Below, one piece after another: positions 18,031-26,133 of a stretch of DNA of 64,000 nt. Source of the stretch: Bacteroidota bacterium (lineage in GTDB: Bacteria > Bacteroidota > Bacteroidia > Bacteroidales > SZUA-534); the NCBI GenBank assembly GCA_003250355.1, contig QKGS01000079.1, positions 1-64,000 of the forward strand, written 5' to 3'. The translations under genes were made by a program, and so were the position numbers. Positions within the stretch are counted from its first letter, which is position 1. Every line of letters begins with the position of its first letter. The notes below the pieces were generated by a model that saw nothing but the letters and a program-made list of their open reading frames with translations, made no database searches and was not told the DNA's origin.

Positions 18031-18516
18031 ATGTCAACAGCAGATATTAAATTAAACCCTGTGGAAGTAGAAAAGCTTAAAGCAGCTTGCGCAGAATTAA
18101 ATAACGAACCCGGTGAATTAATCAATGCTTTACACAAAGCTCAAAGCTTATTTGGTTATTTGCCGGCTGAAGTTCAAGAGATTATTGCTGAAGAAATGAA
18201 TGTTCCGGTTGCGAAAGTTTACGGAGTTGTTACATTCTACTCATTCTTTACAATGACACCTAAAGGAAAACACCCTATTTCAATTTGTACTGGTACAGCT
18301 TGCTATGTACGCGGTGCCGACAAAGTAGTGGAAGAATTCAAGAAAAAACTTAACCTTGAAGTTGGTGAAACATCTGAAGATGGTAAATTCTCACTAAGCT
18401 GCTTGCGTTGCGTTGGAGCTTGTGGTCTTGCACCGGTTGTTATGGTTGGAGAAAAAGTATACGGACGTGTATCTCCCGACGGTGTTGCTGAAATTCTTGA
18501 AGAATATGCAGACTAA
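18031..18516 (+). CDS. hydC: NuoE-like [2Fe-2S] subunit of [FeFe]-hydrogenase
   Basis: 161 residues, NuoE family: N-terminal helical bundle (LINALHKAQSLFGYLP, VAKVYGVVTFYSFF) and thioredoxin-like [2Fe-2S] domain with the four cysteines in CTGTACYVRG and CLRCVGACGLAP. It passes electrons between the flavin subunit and the hydrogenase. Only 5 bases after hydA; last in the operon. In many operons of this type the NuoE gene comes first, so the order hndB-hydB-hydA-hydC is a variation. A strong terminator follows. Confidence 0.96.
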   Translation: MSTADIKLNPVEVEKLKAACAELNNEPGELINALHKAQSLFGYLPAEVQEIIAEEMNVPVAKVYGVVTFYSFFTMTPKGKHPISICTGTACYVRGADKVVEEFKKKLNLEVGETSEDGKFSLSCLRCVGACGLAPVVMVGEKVYGRVSPDGVAEILEEYAD

Positions 18517-18547
18517 AACATTGTAACCTTAAACAATAATATAGAAG

Positions 18548-18577
18548 AAGCGTTATTTTTATAACGCTTTTTTTTAT
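18548..18577 (+). terminator. Hydrogenase operon terminator
   Basis: AAGCGTTAT, TTTT loop, ATAACGCTT, then a T-run. A perfect nine-base-pair intrinsic terminator 32 bases after the hydC stop. Confidence 0.92.
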
Positions 18578-18645
18578 TTATTTTAGCACTATTACCAGTA
18601 TTTATTATATTTAAGTTCTTATTTAAAAAATATACGTTTAGCCTT

Positions 18646-19020
18646 ATGGATAGTATAAATTTATCACCAACAGATGAAAGCCCCGAAGTAATATTAGATG
18701 CTACTTCTGGTGAATTTAAATTTAAAGGAAAGTCATTGCCTGAAGATGTAGCCAAATTCTATAAACCTATTCATGAATGGATAGATGAATATGCAAAAAA
18801 TCCGAATCCTGATACAAAAATAGAATTTGAATTCGAATATTTTAATTCTGCTTCTTCAAAACAAATACTCGACATATTAGAAAAGTTTGCTGTAATTTCA
18901 AACACCCCTAATAACGTGTCTGTTGTTTGGAAATTCCTTGAAGATGACGAAGATATGGAAGAAGCAGGCGAATCATATTCCGAAATAGTTAATATCCCTT
19001 TTGAAATGATGCCTTATTAG
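18646..19020 (+). CDS. SiaC-family (DUF1987) regulatory phosphoprotein, copy 1
   Basis: 124 residues, one SiaC/DUF1987 domain: SPEVILDATSGEFKFKGKSLPED at the N-terminus, FYKPIHEWIDEY helix, then FEYFNSASSKQILDIL and a C-terminal VVWKFLEDDEDMEE segment. In the Pseudomonas SiaABCD system a Thr in the YFNT motif is phosphorylated by SiaB and dephosphorylated by SiaA. Here the equivalent residue is Ser68 (YFNS), while copy 2 at 37622 keeps Thr69, so the two may be distinguished by kinase or phosphatase. Followed after 4 bases by a hydrolase gene, so probably cotranscribed. Confidence 0.88.
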   Translation: MDSINLSPTDESPEVILDATSGEFKFKGKSLPEDVAKFYKPIHEWIDEYAKNPNPDTKIEFEFEYFNSASSKQILDILEKFAVISNTPNNVSVVWKFLEDDEDMEEAGESYSEIVNIPFEMMPY

Positions 19021-19024
19021 AATT

Positions 19025-20374
19025 ATGTTGCGCTTAGGTATATTGGTATACTTATGGATTTCAATAACCATAACCGTTTATAGTCAAATTTATCACCAAA
19101 ATACAGGCAAAGTAATCCCATCAAACACGCCTGACACCATTATTTGGTCAGAAGGTATTTTCAATAATTATAATGCATTTTTCGGAACTCTGTTAGTTAA
19201 AGAGAACCGAAAAATGCATAATTCAAGATTAATATCTATTCCTGTAATTAGAATACCTTCTATTAATTCAAATTCGTCAGAGTCTCCATTGTTTATTATG
19301 AATGGAGGTCCGGGCGAATCAAACATTAACAAACTCTTATTTTCTGATTTAATTATTGAAAACCGCGACATTATATTCGTAGGTTACCGTGGTGTTGATG
19401 GAAATATAAAACTTGACTGCCCCTGCTATAAAAATCTAATCATAAATAATCATATTACAATCAATAACAACAGCAACATTTTTACAACAGCCGCTGATTC
19501 ATGCATTAAAATATGGAGCAAACTCAAAATTGACATTAGCGGTTATAATATGCACGAAGTTATTATTGATTTCAACACAGTAAGAAAAATTTTGGGCTAT
19601 AATAAAATTTCATTACAATGCTACAGCTTTGGCACTTTACTTGGACAACAATTTTCAAGTACTTACCCTGAATATATTGATAAACTTATACTTATTGCCC
19701 CCCGAAAACCATACGACTTTTTATTTACTCCGGAACAAATAAATAATGGTAGCTCAATTATTATACAGCACTATTTTAAAACATTTTTACAAACAAGCAT
19801 TAAAAAAGAAGAAACCCAAAACTATTTAAACGAATGTTTTAAAAATATCATTGATAATTGCCAATGGCTAAATGAATACAAATTATATATATTATTCTTT
19901 TCAAAATTATATGACATAAACAATGCTTTCGAGATACTTAAAGCTTTTGATAATGCCAACAATGGTGATTATAGCGACATAACAAGAATATATAATAGCT
20001 TCTTTAACCATTTTATGAATAACAATATCATTGGCGATATTTTTATTAAAAAGCAAGGGTATATAAGCTACCATACTGATACAAATTCAATCGCCGGAAA
20101 AATTGCAATGGCTGTTAACAATACTTACTCTCCTGTTATTACAAATAATAAATATTACAATACTTCTAACATATATATGCCAAATAAGATTGATATGCTT
20201 ACTATTTTCGGAGAACTCGATATTGTATCATCTCCTGAATACTTTTTTGATTCTATGAATATAACTTTACATTCTTCAAATATTGAAGTAATTGAAAATG
20301 CCTGCCACCTTGATATTTTTTATTCCTATAAAGAAAAACTCGACTCTGTGATATATAAATTCATGGAAAAATAA
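19025..20374 (+). CDS. Secreted alpha/beta-hydrolase (S33-like)
   Basis: 449 residues with signal peptide (1-20, ending VYSQ). Alpha/beta-hydrolase features: oxyanion loop FIMNGGPGES (90-99), VGYRGVDG, nucleophile S201 in CYSFGT (Cys in place of the usual Gly at the first position of G-x-S-x-G), D399 in FGELDIVSSP and H428 in ENACHLD. This pattern is that of secreted proline-iminopeptidase-like hydrolases. Substrate unknown. The protein is unusually rich in Asn and Ile, with long Asn-rich stretches (NNHITINNNSN). Probably in an operon with the preceding SiaC-like gene. Confidence 0.82.
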   Translation: MLRLGILVYLWISITITVYSQIYHQNTGKVIPSNTPDTIIWSEGIFNNYNAFFGTLLVKENRKMHNSRLISIPVIRIPSINSNSSESPLFIMNGGPGESNINKLLFSDLIIENRDIIFVGYRGVDGNIKLDCPCYKNLIINNHITINNNSNIFTTAADSCIKIWSKLKIDISGYNMHEVIIDFNTVRKILGYNKISLQCYSFGTLLGQQFSSTYPEYIDKLILIAPRKPYDFLFTPEQINNGSSIIIQHYFKTFLQTSIKKEETQNYLNECFKNIIDNCQWLNEYKLYILFFSKLYDINNAFEILKAFDNANNGDYSDITRIYNSFFNHFMNNNIIGDIFIKKQGYISYHTDTNSIAGKIAMAVNNTYSPVITNNKYYNTSNIYMPNKIDMLTIFGELDIVSSPEYFFDSMNITLHSSNIEVIENACHLDIFYSYKEKLDSVIYKFMEK

Positions 20375-20423
20375 AAAGGAGAGTTAAATACCCTCCTCAT
20401 TTAATTCTTTAAATAAAAGCATA

Positions 20424-20642
20424 TTACCACCAAATACTTCTTTTAGGTGGATTTCCATACGATTCAAAAGTATCGCCGGCATCGTTTAATACTGCCATTA
20501 ATTCTTCAACTGTGAATTCGAATCCATCTTCGGCTGCTCTTTCAATAAAAATCTCTTTTGACTTTGCTGCATCGTACTTTGCACGAAACACCAAATCTTT
20601 TCCTCCTTTTGTAAGAAGATCTTCTACTGCTTGTTTTGACAT
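20424..20642 (-). CDS. Nif11-like leader-peptide protein, orphan
   Basis: 72 residues. The first 50 or so match the Nif11 domain used as leader in RiPP precursors: MSKQAVEDLLTKG, then KYDAAKSKEIFIERAAEDG and FEFTVEELMAVL. After a short AGDTFESY spacer it ends NPPKRSIWW. There is no Gly-Gly cleavage site before the tail and no cysteine, and no modification enzyme, protease or transporter lies nearby. It could be an orphan RiPP precursor or a Nif11 domain recruited to another role. It has its own -7 box. Confidence 0.72.
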   Translation of the reverse strand: MSKQAVEDLLTKGGKDLVFRAKYDAAKSKEIFIERAAEDGFEFTVEELMAVLNDAGDTFESYGNPPKRSIWW

Positions 20643-20665
20643 TTTAGTTTGAGTTTATAAGTTAA

Positions 20666-20673
20666 CAAACGTA
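20666..20673 (-). promoter_or_regulatory. -7 box of Nif11-like gene
   Basis: TACGTTTG on the minus strand, 23 bases upstream of the start codon. Perfect TAnnTTTG; no clear -33 element. Confidence 0.5.
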
Positions 20674-20771
20674 AATTTTGCCAATTTTAAATTAAAAACC
20701 AAATGTTAATTTCATTTTTCAAGCAAAAACCCACAAATCAATGATAAAAAACAGGAAAAAGCTTTTTTTAC

Positions 20772-21173
20772 TTAAAAATACAAAGCAGACACATAAGTAT
20801 TATTAACTCCATCATTAACAAAATACTTCCACTCTATTGTCTTATAATCAGCTGAAATTACTCCCGTTCCGGAAAAAGAAATACCTAATGTCGATGTTCC
20901 TGTTATTTTAAGAGTTCCTTTAGGATCTTCTGTTACATATACTTCCTTTGATTCTGATATCCCCTGATTATAAAAATTATTTATAACATATTCATTATCC
21001 TTACTAAGTGTTGATGGGTTACGAATAATACTTACCTGATAAGTTCTCTGACCTAACAGATCGGAATGTTCATTACAATTCCATGTGCCAATAATTGTAT
21101 TAGCAGGTCGTTCCATTTTCTCACATGAAACAAGCAATATGAGAATAGCACTAATAATTATAATTATCCTCAT
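20772..21173 (-). CDS. Small lipoprotein, lipocalin-like beta-barrel candidate
   Basis: 133 residues. Lipoprotein signal with lipobox LLVSC and lipidated C17, followed by an all-beta sequence beginning NTIIGTWNCNEH and ending in paired strands (YKTIEWKYFVND, TYVSALYF). The GTW start and strand pattern are lipocalin-like, but no family was recognised. It starts 14 bases after the stop of the large OmpA-type gene, so it is the last gene of that operon and probably a surface or periplasmic accessory. Confidence 0.65.
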   Translation of the reverse strand: MRIIIIISAILILLVSCEKMERPANTIIGTWNCNEHSDLLGQRTYQVSIIRNPSTLSKDNEYVINNFYNQGISESKEVYVTEDPKGTLKITGTSTLGISFSGTGVISADYKTIEWKYFVNDGVNNTYVSALYF

Positions 21174-21187
21174 AACGGTAAACTTTA

Positions 21188-24100
21188 TTATTTCCCAATT
21201 ACAACAATCTCAACACGTCTATTTTGTCTTCGCCCTTCATTAGTATCATTGTCGGCTATCGGACGCTTATTCGCAAAACTCAAATACTTAACCCTGTTAC
21301 ATCCATTTGCAATCAAATAATTTGCAACAATCTTAGCTCTTTCTAATGCTAAATCATTATATGTTTCTTTTGTTTCTAAATCATCGGCGTGCCCATGAAC
21401 AGCAATTTTAACTGAAGGATTTTTCTTCAATGCCTTAACCAAACGTTCCAATTCAGGGAAACTCGTTGGTGGTATTTCAGTACTTACCGGGTCAAAGTTA
21501 AGTGTTTTCATTGGTATAAGCTGTCCAACAGTAATACCCTTTAATAATACCTCTTTCTTAAGATTCTTAAATGTCACCACTTGCTGACTATGTAGCTTCT
21601 CGGCATAATACCAATACTCATCGGCAGTTACCTCTACAATGTAATCATCGCCGGCAATGAAACTCAAGGTAAATACCCCCGATTTAACCCCTGTTTTACC
21701 AGAAGTTACTACTCGTCCGTTCTTATCAAGTATTCTCACATCGGCTACAATAGGTTTAAGGGTAGTTGCATCCTTAACTATACCACTCAAATTTGTTCTT
21801 CGTACAATTTCAACTCCGGGTTGATCAATATCTGCTGTAAATGAAGACGAAAAATTGATTTTTCTTTTCTTCTCATTAAATATAAAGTTTACCTCAAACT
21901 GTCTGTATCCATTAAGCTGAACATGATAATTATTCTGCTCAAGCGTAAAATTCTCATAAAAAATATTATTTACACTAACGCTATACTTATCGACATTAGG
22001 AACATAAATTTTAAACTCTCCGCTTGCATTTGTTAGAGCTGAGTACTTTTTTCCATAAGAATCCTCTGCTGTAATTTTAATATTACTAATATCAATATTA
22101 CCCAAATTTGATAACTTAGAACGATTTAATATAATATTTCCAAAAATTAAATTATTCTCAGTGAAAGGTATCTCTATATTTTTATCTTTATCAATCTTAA
22201 CAAGTTGCATAGTTTCATCAGTACTAAATGCCCCTTCAATTTTTGAAACCGGAAAATACTCTAACAAATAGAATCCTTCAGGTATATTTTCGTAAGTTAC
22301 AGTTCCATTAAAATCAGACAATAAATCGGCTGTCATAAAATAACCGGTTGTATTATAGCCATCCTCCTCTTCGTTTTCATCTTTTCTAATAGATAGCAAT
22401 ACATTTTTAACACCCGGCTCTCCATCGTCGCGAACTTTATTTCCATTAAAATCTTTATAAAATATAACATTCAAATCATGATAACGATACTGTGGCTGAT
22501 TAATAATAATATCCTTACGTAACCTTAACTCAAAATATGTACTTGTGTATTTATACCTCTCCTCTGTTACCCTATCAATATTTGTTTGATAATTAACTGT
22601 GTTAGTTAAAGATACTTTCCATGTTTTTGCAAATTCACTCGACAACTCATTCGACCAATAAATACGTGTTACTTTCGATGTAATATCTCTGTCGAAATTT
22701 AGTCTGGAAATAAAACGCAAATAATCTGATGCCAATGGAACATCTAAATAGGGCATTACCCTTATTACCTGAGGTAATTTTGAACCTATAAAATAAAGAT
22801 ACTGCCTATTTACAGTATTGGGTCCATGAAAATATGTTGCTGATAAACCCCAAATTCTGCTTCTGTAACCAAGAGTTGTTTTAAAATTAAACCAATGCTT
22901 ATTCATATCAGGCAATACTGAATCGTATGATTCGGGATAATCAGATACCCATGAATATCCACCCTTAAAATTCAACGTAAAAACATCAACCGACGATGGA
23001 ATTCTAAATTTCAAATCACCCATCAACAATGAGCTATATGTAGCAAAATCATCTTTTATTTCACTCGAATAAACCTGATTAGTTCCACGCCCTTCAAATA
23101 CAACACCGGCAGCATAACTTACTTTTTTATTAAGTGTTTCATTCAAATAAAGTTTTGTTTCACTATAATTTGTGTAATTGCTCTGAACCAATGAATCACC
23201 TACGTATGAAACCGGTGTATATTTCATATTGTAATAATTCAAATACAATGACTTTCTATTAACCAAAGGCATAAAAAAATTGCCATAAATTCTCAATAAA
23301 CCTCCCGAACCGTAGTAAGTTGGCGATGTGTTCATTACTGTAACATTGAACTTCGATTTCTTAATAGTATTACTATATCCTATTATGCTTCTTATTCCTG
23401 TTTGTGTTTTGGGTTCACTATAATTCCAATCGGCTATTCCTAAAGCCATTTTTATATTAAAACTACCTATTTTTGGAAATTGAGTTGCAAAATTCACAAA
23501 CCCTACTTTTGACTGAACCTTTCTAGTATCATTCTCAACAAACGACACCCCTCCGGCAACAGAATAATCAGAAAATGTATGCTGATATGATGTTCCCAAA
23601 TTTATTGCATCATAAAACAATGAACGGGTTGCTATTGCCTCAAATTTAGAACGTTTAAATGTATAATCGAACATTCCTCCCCGTCCGTACATACTTTGCC
23701 CCATATCTTTAGATATATCTCCTACCCCAAATTCTACTCCTCCTTTTGCATAACTCAATATGTATCGTCCATATTTCCATGGGTCATCCCAAAATGTTTT
23801 ACCATATCCTCGCAGCATATAATGAAACTCCGATTCGTCTTTAAATAAAACATTCCCGTCAACATAAATAGAATAAGATGGCTTTACTGTAGTAAATAAG
23901 TTCTGTGCCGCAACCTCTATAGTAAGAAATTTATAATTGTCGGGAATATTATTTTCATAATAGCTACTCAATTCTTTTAACCATACAACGCTACTAAAAG
24001 CAGTATCGGAAGTATATGCTTTAATGTTTACTTTGTGAAATTTCTTTTGATAATAATTAACCTCCTTGGTAAGATATACCGGTAATTGAATTATTGTATC

Positions 24101-24721
24101 TGACAATGAAGGTACCGTTACCTCCATCCTAAATAAGTTATCTTTGGTTCCTACAGCCTCTATAGTCCTGTCAAAAGTGAAATCGAGATACATAATCTCA
24201 TCCAAATTACCATTATTAGCAATTTTCAAATAAATATCGGTTCCTTTTTTTGCTTCGTCAATATATTCAACCCTACTGACAGGTTTGAACTTCATATCTT
24301 TTATTTTTGGAATATTAACAAAGCTATACTGATTTTTTATTTGCTCTCCATTTAAATCGGCTATTGAAGCCACTATTGAATAACCAATACCTCCTTTTAC
24401 ATTATGGGAAGGGGCAACCCTAAAAGGCAAAAAAATTGAATCGTGAGGTTCCAGTGTTATTCGTTGATTCTGAATACCCATAAAAGACCAATTAGCCGGA
24501 TAACTGAAATTAGTTTGAAACTCAACCGAAGAGTTCGATGGATTCTTTATCTTTACTGTATTAAAAAAAGATTCTTTTGCTGACACTTCAACTTTTTGCC
24601 TAAGAAACTCTATTTCCAGCTGATCGTGAGCATCTTCTAAAAAATAAAACTGAGAATGCATTTTACCGCTTAACAGCAATAAAAAAAGAAACACCAATAT
24701 ATTTCTAATAATAAAATGCAT
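21188..24721 (-). CDS. Large outer-membrane protein with Ig-like domains, barrel and C-terminal OmpA domain (usher-like candidate)
   Basis: 1177 residues. Signal peptide (1-23); two Ig-like domains (about 25-235; the first, with VKIKNPSNSSVEFQTNFSYP, resembles NEW3-type folds); a long beta-barrel region (about 255-780) with alternating aromatic strands and a YGRYILSYAKGGVEFGVGDIS segment; an SdrD/Cna-B-like domain (YKDFNGNKVRDDGEPGV); further beta-sandwich domains; and an OmpA peptidoglycan-binding domain (about 1065-1177, HGHADD, LALERAKIVANYL, GRRQNRRVEIVV). The layout, periplasmic Ig domains around a big barrel, recalls usher proteins but with a wall anchor. Start overlaps the previous stop by one base (TAATG), so translation is coupled. 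Confidence 0.7.
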   Translation of the reverse strand: MHFIIRNILVFLFLLLLSGKMHSQFYFLEDAHDQLEIEFLRQKVEVSAKESFFNTVKIKNPSNSSVEFQTNFSYPANWSFMGIQNQRITLEPHDSIFLPFRVAPSHNVKGGIGYSIVASIADLNGEQIKNQYSFVNIPKIKDMKFKPVSRVEYIDEAKKGTDIYLKIANNGNLDEIMYLDFTFDRTIEAVGTKDNLFRMEVTVPSLSDTIIQLPVYLTKEVNYYQKKFHKVNIKAYTSDTAFSSVVWLKELSSYYENNIPDNYKFLTIEVAAQNLFTTVKPSYSIYVDGNVLFKDESEFHYMLRGYGKTFWDDPWKYGRYILSYAKGGVEFGVGDISKDMGQSMYGRGGMFDYTFKRSKFEAIATRSLFYDAINLGTSYQHTFSDYSVAGGVSFVENDTRKVQSKVGFVNFATQFPKIGSFNIKMALGIADWNYSEPKTQTGIRSIIGYSNTIKKSKFNVTVMNTSPTYYGSGGLLRIYGNFFMPLVNRKSLYLNYYNMKYTPVSYVGDSLVQSNYTNYSETKLYLNETLNKKVSYAAGVVFEGRGTNQVYSSEIKDDFATYSSLLMGDLKFRIPSSVDVFTLNFKGGYSWVSDYPESYDSVLPDMNKHWFNFKTTLGYRSRIWGLSATYFHGPNTVNRQYLYFIGSKLPQVIRVMPYLDVPLASDYLRFISRLNFDRDITSKVTRIYWSNELSSEFAKTWKVSLTNTVNYQTNIDRVTEERYKYTSTYFELRLRKDIIINQPQYRYHDLNVIFYKDFNGNKVRDDGEPGVKNVLLSIRKDENEEEDGYNTTGYFMTADLLSDFNGTVTYENIPEGFYLLEYFPVSKIEGAFSTDETMQLVKIDKDKNIEIPFTENNLIFGNIILNRSKLSNLGNIDISNIKITAEDSYGKKYSALTNASGEFKIYVPNVDKYSVSVNNIFYENFTLEQNNYHVQLNGYRQFEVNFIFNEKKRKINFSSSFTADIDQPGVEIVRRTNLSGIVKDATTLKPIVADVRILDKNGRVVTSGKTGVKSGVFTLSFIAGDDYIVEVTADEYWYYAEKLHSQQVVTFKNLKKEVLLKGITVGQLIPMKTLNFDPVSTEIPPTSFPELERLVKALKKNPSVKIAVHGHADDLETKETYNDLALERAKIVANYLIANGCNRVKYLSFANKRPIADNDTNEGRRQNRRVEIVVIGK

Positions 24722-25245
24722 TATGGAATCCCCGTATATTGTTTTAATTCAAAATCTAATACTGATGTAAAAAAGCCGGTACTCATATTAGTTAAAGCTC
24801 CCATATTATACGAAATTGAAACCGAAGCATTTACAGTCTGCCCTAATCCACTGTCAGCTATTGGCCAATAACACAAAGGTTGAAATGTATCGGACAATAA
24901 AATTGATGGTAAATCAATTCCCCCATTAGTACTAATTGTACTAATTCTCATTTTATCCAAATCAATTGGAGTAGCTCCATAATCAGGGTCAAAATTGGAA
25001 TAAGACGATTTTACATACAAAGCCATACCGTCTACTGTTAATGTCAATCCGGCAGAGTCAACAAATTGCACATTGTATGTTGTATAATTATTGAGTGTTA
25101 TACCGAAATTAATACTATTCAATGATCTATAATAAAAATCTAACCTACCGGTACCGCTTACATCATATATCTTTACACTATACCCCTGACTTAACAAATC
25201 AAACGATGATAATAATAAAAAGAATATGTAAAATATCTTTTTCAA
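24721..25245 (-). CDS. Secreted beta-rich protein, minor-subunit candidate
   Basis: 174 residues with a signal peptide (ending LLSQG). The mature part is made of short beta strands (YSVKIYDVSG, LDFYYRSLNSINFGITL, YNVQFVDSAGLTLTV) and ends FTSVLDFELKQYTG. No family recognised. Its stop codon overlaps the start of the 1177-residue outer-membrane protein, and it follows the 218-residue secreted gene beyond an attenuator-like terminator. The position suggests a minor or tip subunit for the large barrel protein; this is inference from order only. Confidence 0.6.
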   Translation of the reverse strand: MKKIFYIFFLLLSSFDLLSQGYSVKIYDVSGTGRLDFYYRSLNSINFGITLNNYTTYNVQFVDSAGLTLTVDGMALYVKSSYSNFDPDYGATPIDLDKMRISTISTNGGIDLPSILLSDTFQPLCYWPIADSGLGQTVNASVSISYNMGALTNMSTGFFTSVLDFELKQYTGIP

Positions 25246-25288
25246 TGGTAAATAATTCTATAACTATTAAATACAATTCATAATATAC

Positions 25289-25324
25289 AAAAAAGTCAAA
25301 CAGTTAACAACTGTCTGACTTTTT
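25289..25324 (-). terminator. Intercistronic terminator/attenuator after major-subunit gene
   Basis: Arms AAAAGTCAAACAGTT and AACTGTCTGACTTTT around a 3-base loop, one mispair, with A-run and T-run on opposite sides so it can act on either strand. It lies in the 99-base gap between the 218-residue gene and the downstream 174- and 1177-residue genes, so it would give much more subunit than barrel mRNA. Confidence 0.85.
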
Positions 25325-25344
25325 ACAATATCTTAAAAAAGTTT

Positions 25345-26001
25345 CTAGTCGTGAGCTTTTAACGATACAAATACGTTAGTTGAATAACGGTCAGCAGGTA
25401 ACCCCAAACTTAATAATGTTTGACCTGCAGGTACTCTGGCAGCACTTACAACAGCTGTACCAAGTTCCCACTGAATTTGAAACTTGTTAACATTAATATC
25501 TCCTGCACCACCGGTTGTTGCCGAAGGTAATGATTCAATAATTTCAAACGGAGCATTAGTTAATAACTGTATTGCACTAGGGTCAACACCTGCACCTGCT
25601 AAATTAATATCGGTACCTACGGTATGTCCAACTCCAGTATAATCAACAACATAACCTACCATATCTAATGGAAATCCGGCATTGGCACCAACTCCTGAAG
25701 CTCCTGTACCTGTAATATCGCTACCAATAAAAGTAGCATCTTCGGCATATAACTCTACATCGTAATCGATAGACGATGCGATAGTAAATTCTGTTGTGTG
25801 ATTAGGTGTATTTGCAATACCATACTCGTATTGGTTCAATGTATTAACTGCAAAATCGATATTTCCACCTGCTGTTACATTAAGACGCAAAATGGTATTT
25901 AAAGTAATTGATACCGGAATTGTTGCATTATCAACTACTGCTTGTCCAAAGCTGATTATTCCAATACTGCTTAGGGCGATAAGAGAAAAAATCTTTTTCA
26001 T
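25345..26001 (-). CDS. Secreted beta-sandwich protein, major fibre-subunit candidate
   Basis: 218 residues with a signal peptide (1-19, ISFGQ). The mature N-terminus begins with an alternating hydrophobic strand (TIPVSITLNTILRLNV), followed by Gly/Ala/Thr-rich beta strands, and the protein ends VFVSLKAHD. Low charge, no cysteine; composition is pilin- or adhesin-like. No known family recognised. First gene of its operon, with own -7 box and a strong terminator right after it, as for an abundant subunit. The alternating N-terminal strand would suit donor-strand pairing, but this is a guess. Confidence 0.6.
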   Translation of the reverse strand: MKKIFSLIALSSIGIISFGQAVVDNATIPVSITLNTILRLNVTAGGNIDFAVNTLNQYEYGIANTPNHTTEFTIASSIDYDVELYAEDATFIGSDITGTGASGVGANAGFPLDMVGYVVDYTGVGHTVGTDINLAGAGVDPSAIQLLTNAPFEIIESLPSATTGGAGDINVNKFQIQWELGTAVVSAARVPAGQTLLSLGLPADRYSTNVFVSLKAHD

Positions 26002-26048
26002 ATTCTATTTGTTTAAGTTTCCATTTTATAATTAACACATTTTAAAGA

Positions 26049-26056
26049 CAAAGATA
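26049..26056 (-). promoter_or_regulatory. -7 box of the surface operon
   Basis: TATCTTTG on the minus strand, 48 bases before the start of the 218-residue subunit gene. Perfect TAnnTTTG; -33 TTG not evident. Confidence 0.5.
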
Positions 26057-26133
26057 AGCTAAATATGTTCATTATACGTAACTAATATGACTAAATAATT
26101 ATTTTTCTACACTAATTATTCATTTTTTTTGCG

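Noticed and set aside
14041-18516. Respiratory complex I fragment
   Set aside because: Although two genes are NuoE- and NuoF-like, the third has all [FeFe]-hydrogenase H-cluster motifs and no Nuo membrane subunits are present.
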